NCBI RefSeq assembly: GCF_900103255.1
Contig: NZ_FMWS01000012.1
Location: 1-64,000, forward strand
DNA length: 64,000 nucleotides
Source of the DNA: Gilliamella bombi
GTDB taxonomy: Bacteria; Pseudomonadota; Gammaproteobacteria; Enterobacterales; Orbaceae
Direction of reading: 5' to 3'
Part shown: in pieces, positions 61,814-64,000 of the stretch
Layout: each line of letters opens with the position of its first letter
Position numbering within the stretch: the stretch's first letter is position 1
Position numbers and translations under genes: made by a program
Notes under the pieces: model-generated
What the model saw: only the letters and a program-made list of their open reading frames with translations
Databases searched by the model: none
What the model was told of the DNA's origin: nothing

Positions 61814-61999
61814 TCTAAAAGGATCTAACTGGATTTAATTTAGATCCAATTTATATTTTTTTGATCCTTTCACTTTATAATTAAATTTTTAAAAATTATA
61901 TAATTAAATTATTTTTATTTTAACTTTTTATTTATTTTTTATGTAATTTATGTTATCTTTTTGACCAATTTTAAATCAAATGATAAGGGTAACATATTA

Positions 62000-62572
62000 A
62001 TGAAAATGACTTTTCGACCAACTGATTGTTGGCGATGGTATTTTGATAGCGAATACGATAGTTTAATGCTTGAAGTTTCATCTGAAATGTTATTTCGTTC
62101 TTGTTATCCAAGTAAAATGTTAGTTCCTGATGTTTTTGGTGAGTTTCCATTTTCTGTTAGTGACGCAACGTCTTATTATCAATTTTATAATAGTTGTCAG
62201 TTACTTAATTTGACAGATTCACAAAAGATTGAACTAGCTATTAACGCTATTGTTGCAGCTAATTTTTTAAAGCCTCAAATGCCTAAAAGTTGGTATTTTT
62301 CACAACAACCAATGTTATACAAGCCCAAAATAGCTGATATTGTTGAGGTAATTTTACAAGAAGATGGACAAAAGGTTTGTTTAATGGTCGTTGAAGCGGG
62401 GGAAAATGCATCTCTTTGTATTATTGCACAAGCTTCATTTATTGCAATGAATAAAACGTTTGTGTTTTCTGAAGCAATTAAAGTAATGAATGATAGATTA
62501 ATATCTGTAGAGAAAAAATTTACTGAACAAAAGCTGACTTCAGATAATTTTGAATTTAAGGCTATTTCTTAA
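62000..62572 (+). CDS. zapC: Cell division protein ZapC
   Basis: The 190-aa protein has MTFRPTDCWRWYFDSEYDSL, EMLFRSCYPSKMLVPDVF and LKPQMPKSWYF, matching ZapC, which bundles FtsZ at midcell. AAGGGT lies ~10 nt before ATG 62000. It is convergent with and overlaps the 3' end of ycbX by 11 bp, as in enterics, where zapC and ycbX are neighbours. Confidence 0.93.
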   Translation: MKMTFRPTDCWRWYFDSEYDSLMLEVSSEMLFRSCYPSKMLVPDVFGEFPFSVSDATSYYQFYNSCQLLNLTDSQKIELAINAIVAANFLKPQMPKSWYFSQQPMLYKPKIADIVEVILQEDGQKVCLMVVEAGENASLCIIAQASFIAMNKTFVFSEAIKVMNDRLISVEKKFTEQKLTSDNFEFKAIS

Positions 62573-63665
62573 GTAATTTAATTGTAATATCTCTTTTAGG
62601 CACACAACTACAGGCTAAAATTTTATTATTTCGCCTAATAGCAGCTTGTGTTAATGCCTCTACTTCACCTTGTTTTAATTCAACTAGACAACGTCCACAA
62701 ATACCTGCACGGCAAGAATAAGGTAATGCTATTTTATGTTGTTCTAACTGCTCTAAAATAGTTTGCTTATTATTACCTTTAATTATTTGATTTTCAAAAT
62801 TTATTGTACAAACTTTTGCTTCAGTTTTTATTTCTGTTGGAAAGGTTTTAATATAATTTTTAGCTGGTTGCCGTTCCAATACTTCAATTTTATCGTGAAC
62901 TGAAATTGTTCCATGATTTCGGGCTATCATATTCATACCAAAATCAATTTCACCTTGCTTATCGGCTCTAAAGTAACGTAAGGTTTTAATTGGTTCATTA
63001 TCAGCTAAGGATGTTGCAGATTTTATGTTCATTGTCGTTATAACACAGCGACTACAAGGTTTAACAATATCAAAAATCACATTGCCAATTTTTATTGTTT
63101 TCCAGCCGTCTTCCGCAAAAGGTAGTGCTCCTTGAATAACAATATTTCCACGAAATTGTCTAATATCGAGTTTTTCAGGGCATTGCTGTTGTAAATAATC
63201 AAATGAAGCTTTATTTAATAACAAATAAGGATAACTATCAGCAAAACTAACAGGAATTTCAGGATAGCGTTTGGTTCGACGAGTTAATTGTTGACCAACC
63301 CATCTTAATTGTACATCTTTATGCAAAATTTGACTGAAAAATTGATTGACTCTTATAGGGGCAATTAATGAAGTAAAATGATTACCCCAAATTTCAGTAG
63401 GCTCATAATTCAACGAAAACTCATCAAGATTAAATATTATCATTTCAGTTGGAGATAGCGAAATATGTACTTCGTTTTTTACTATGAATGTTTTGAATTT
63501 CAGGAGCTCAGGGTGTTGTCTTGCCGTGATAAAAGTGCCATCGGGTTCACTAAGCATCAATATACGGTCATGCTCAAAGCCTCCATCAACTGTATTTGCT
63601 TTTGTTAGTTGTATCCCTTGCATCGATTTGATTGGGTAGATGTATAGTTGATTGACGAAAATCAT
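62562..63665 (-). CDS. ycbX: YcbX-type MOSC/ferredoxin protein
   Basis: The 367-aa protein has an N-terminal MOSC beta-barrel (YIYPIKSMQGIQLTKANTV) and a MOSC domain with FRGNIVIQGALPFAEDGW and KPCSRCVITTMN (Mo-binding Cys). A C-terminal 2Fe-2S ferredoxin domain has YSCRAGICGRCLVELKQG and a final Cys in ILACSC. The family takes part in N-hydroxylated compound reduction, such as 6-hydroxylaminopurine detoxification. Its 3' end overlaps zapC. Confidence 0.95.
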   Translation of the reverse strand: MIFVNQLYIYPIKSMQGIQLTKANTVDGGFEHDRILMLSEPDGTFITARQHPELLKFKTFIVKNEVHISLSPTEMIIFNLDEFSLNYEPTEIWGNHFTSLIAPIRVNQFFSQILHKDVQLRWVGQQLTRRTKRYPEIPVSFADSYPYLLLNKASFDYLQQQCPEKLDIRQFRGNIVIQGALPFAEDGWKTIKIGNVIFDIVKPCSRCVITTMNIKSATSLADNEPIKTLRYFRADKQGEIDFGMNMIARNHGTISVHDKIEVLERQPAKNYIKTFPTEIKTEAKVCTINFENQIIKGNNKQTILEQLEQHKIALPYSCRAGICGRCLVELKQGEVEALTQAAIRRNNKILACSCVPKRDITIKLLKK

Positions 63666-63767
63666 AATATCTTACATAAATTACAAATGTTTTGATAATT
63701 ATATACTTAATTACCCATATCTTATAGTTTTTAGATTTAACAAATAGAATGAATAAGTTAAGGCATA

Positions 63768-64000
63768 TTAGCATAACTCGCTATAGCTTATTTCAGTAAT
63801 ATAATATAGTACTTTGCCATTAGGGGTGATAACGGCTATTTCATCATCAACTTTATGACCTATTAATGCTTTTGCTACAGGGCTATTAATTGATATCCAA
63901 TTTTTTTTAGGATCAAATTCATCGCTACCAACAATACGGTAAATATGTAAATTACCAGATTCATCTTCCAATTTTACCCATGCACCAAAAAATACTTTAC
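63768..64000 (-). CDS. greB: Transcription elongation factor GreB, 5' part beyond window
   Basis: The visible C-terminal ~77 residues read KVFFGAWVKLEDESGNLHIY, then RIVGSDEFDPKKNWISINS and PVAKALIGHKVDDEIAVITP. This matches the C-terminal FKBP-like domain of GreB better than GreA. GreB rescues backtracked RNA polymerase. The N-terminal coiled coil lies outside the right edge. Confidence 0.88.
   Translation of the reverse strand, partial: KVFFGAWVKLEDESGNLHIYRIVGSDEFDPKKNWISINSPVAKALIGHKVDDEIAVITPNGKVLYYITEISYSELC

Noticed and set aside
1..64000. CRISPR arrays, tRNA or rRNA genes
   Set aside because: No regularly spaced repeats and no cloverleaf or rRNA-like segments were recognised in the spacers.

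Overview
The window looks like chromosomal DNA from an AT-rich gammaproteobacterium. Blocks such as rpsB-tsf-pyrH-frr, aroA-cmk-rpsA-ihfB, lpxK-ycaR-kdsB, ycgL-ycgN, yhdT-panF-prmA-dusB-fis, pbpC-ndk and the convergent zapC/ycbX pair have the order known from enterics. The low GC and the gene content fit an insect-gut member of the Orbaceae (Gilliamella-like); that placement is inferred, because no rRNA is present. No tRNA, rRNA or CRISPR array was seen.

Layout. 1-2634: the end of a PoNi/DUF1911-type immunity gene, a two-helix membrane protein of unknown function, and a long spacer ending in an rpsB leader. 2635-5754: rpsB, tsf, pyrH, frr. 6123-7717: an InvE/DUF823-like adhesin gene broken by frame changes, with a GC-rich 3' end. 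7998-13902: transporters (SetA/B-like, EamA, ProP), surE and a YpfJ-like zinc peptidase. 13903-15230: a scrap zone with IS481 pieces, a decayed small gene and an EexN-like entry-exclusion lipoprotein. 15269-19939: a siderophore-interacting flavoprotein, acpH, a secreted 3-hydroxybutyrate-oligomer hydrolase-like protein, and ilvY. 20143-35266: prfC, ptrA, an XRE regulator, aroA, cmk, rpsA, ihfB, comEC, lpxK, ycaR, kdsB and a DUF2461 gene. 35290-42056: marC-family gene, ssb, corA, glk, ycgL, ycgN, yggT, yggS, pilT.

42057-45068 is a second accessory island. It holds an IS481 tail, an intact paralogue of the broken adhesin behind three 10-bp-phased repeats, and an IS3 orfA remnant. After it come a large alpha-2-macroglobulin lipoprotein gene (yfhM type), pbpC and ndk, an amino-acid ABC transporter without an adjacent ATPase gene, a spacer with transposase relics, the fis-dusB-prmA-panF-yhdT cluster, ilvC, zapC, ycbX and the 3' part of greB.

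Most of the window is housekeeping. The points of interest are: (1) the two InvE-like adhesins, one with a 7-G tract at a frame break and a GC-rich, NNC-codon-dominated C-terminal segment that resembles a variable cassette; (2) a roughly 40-bp dispersed intergenic repeat present three times; (3) an rpsA leader with stacked hairpins whose loops carry AGGA; (4) conjugation and T6SS relics. No complete new defence or mobile system is visible.
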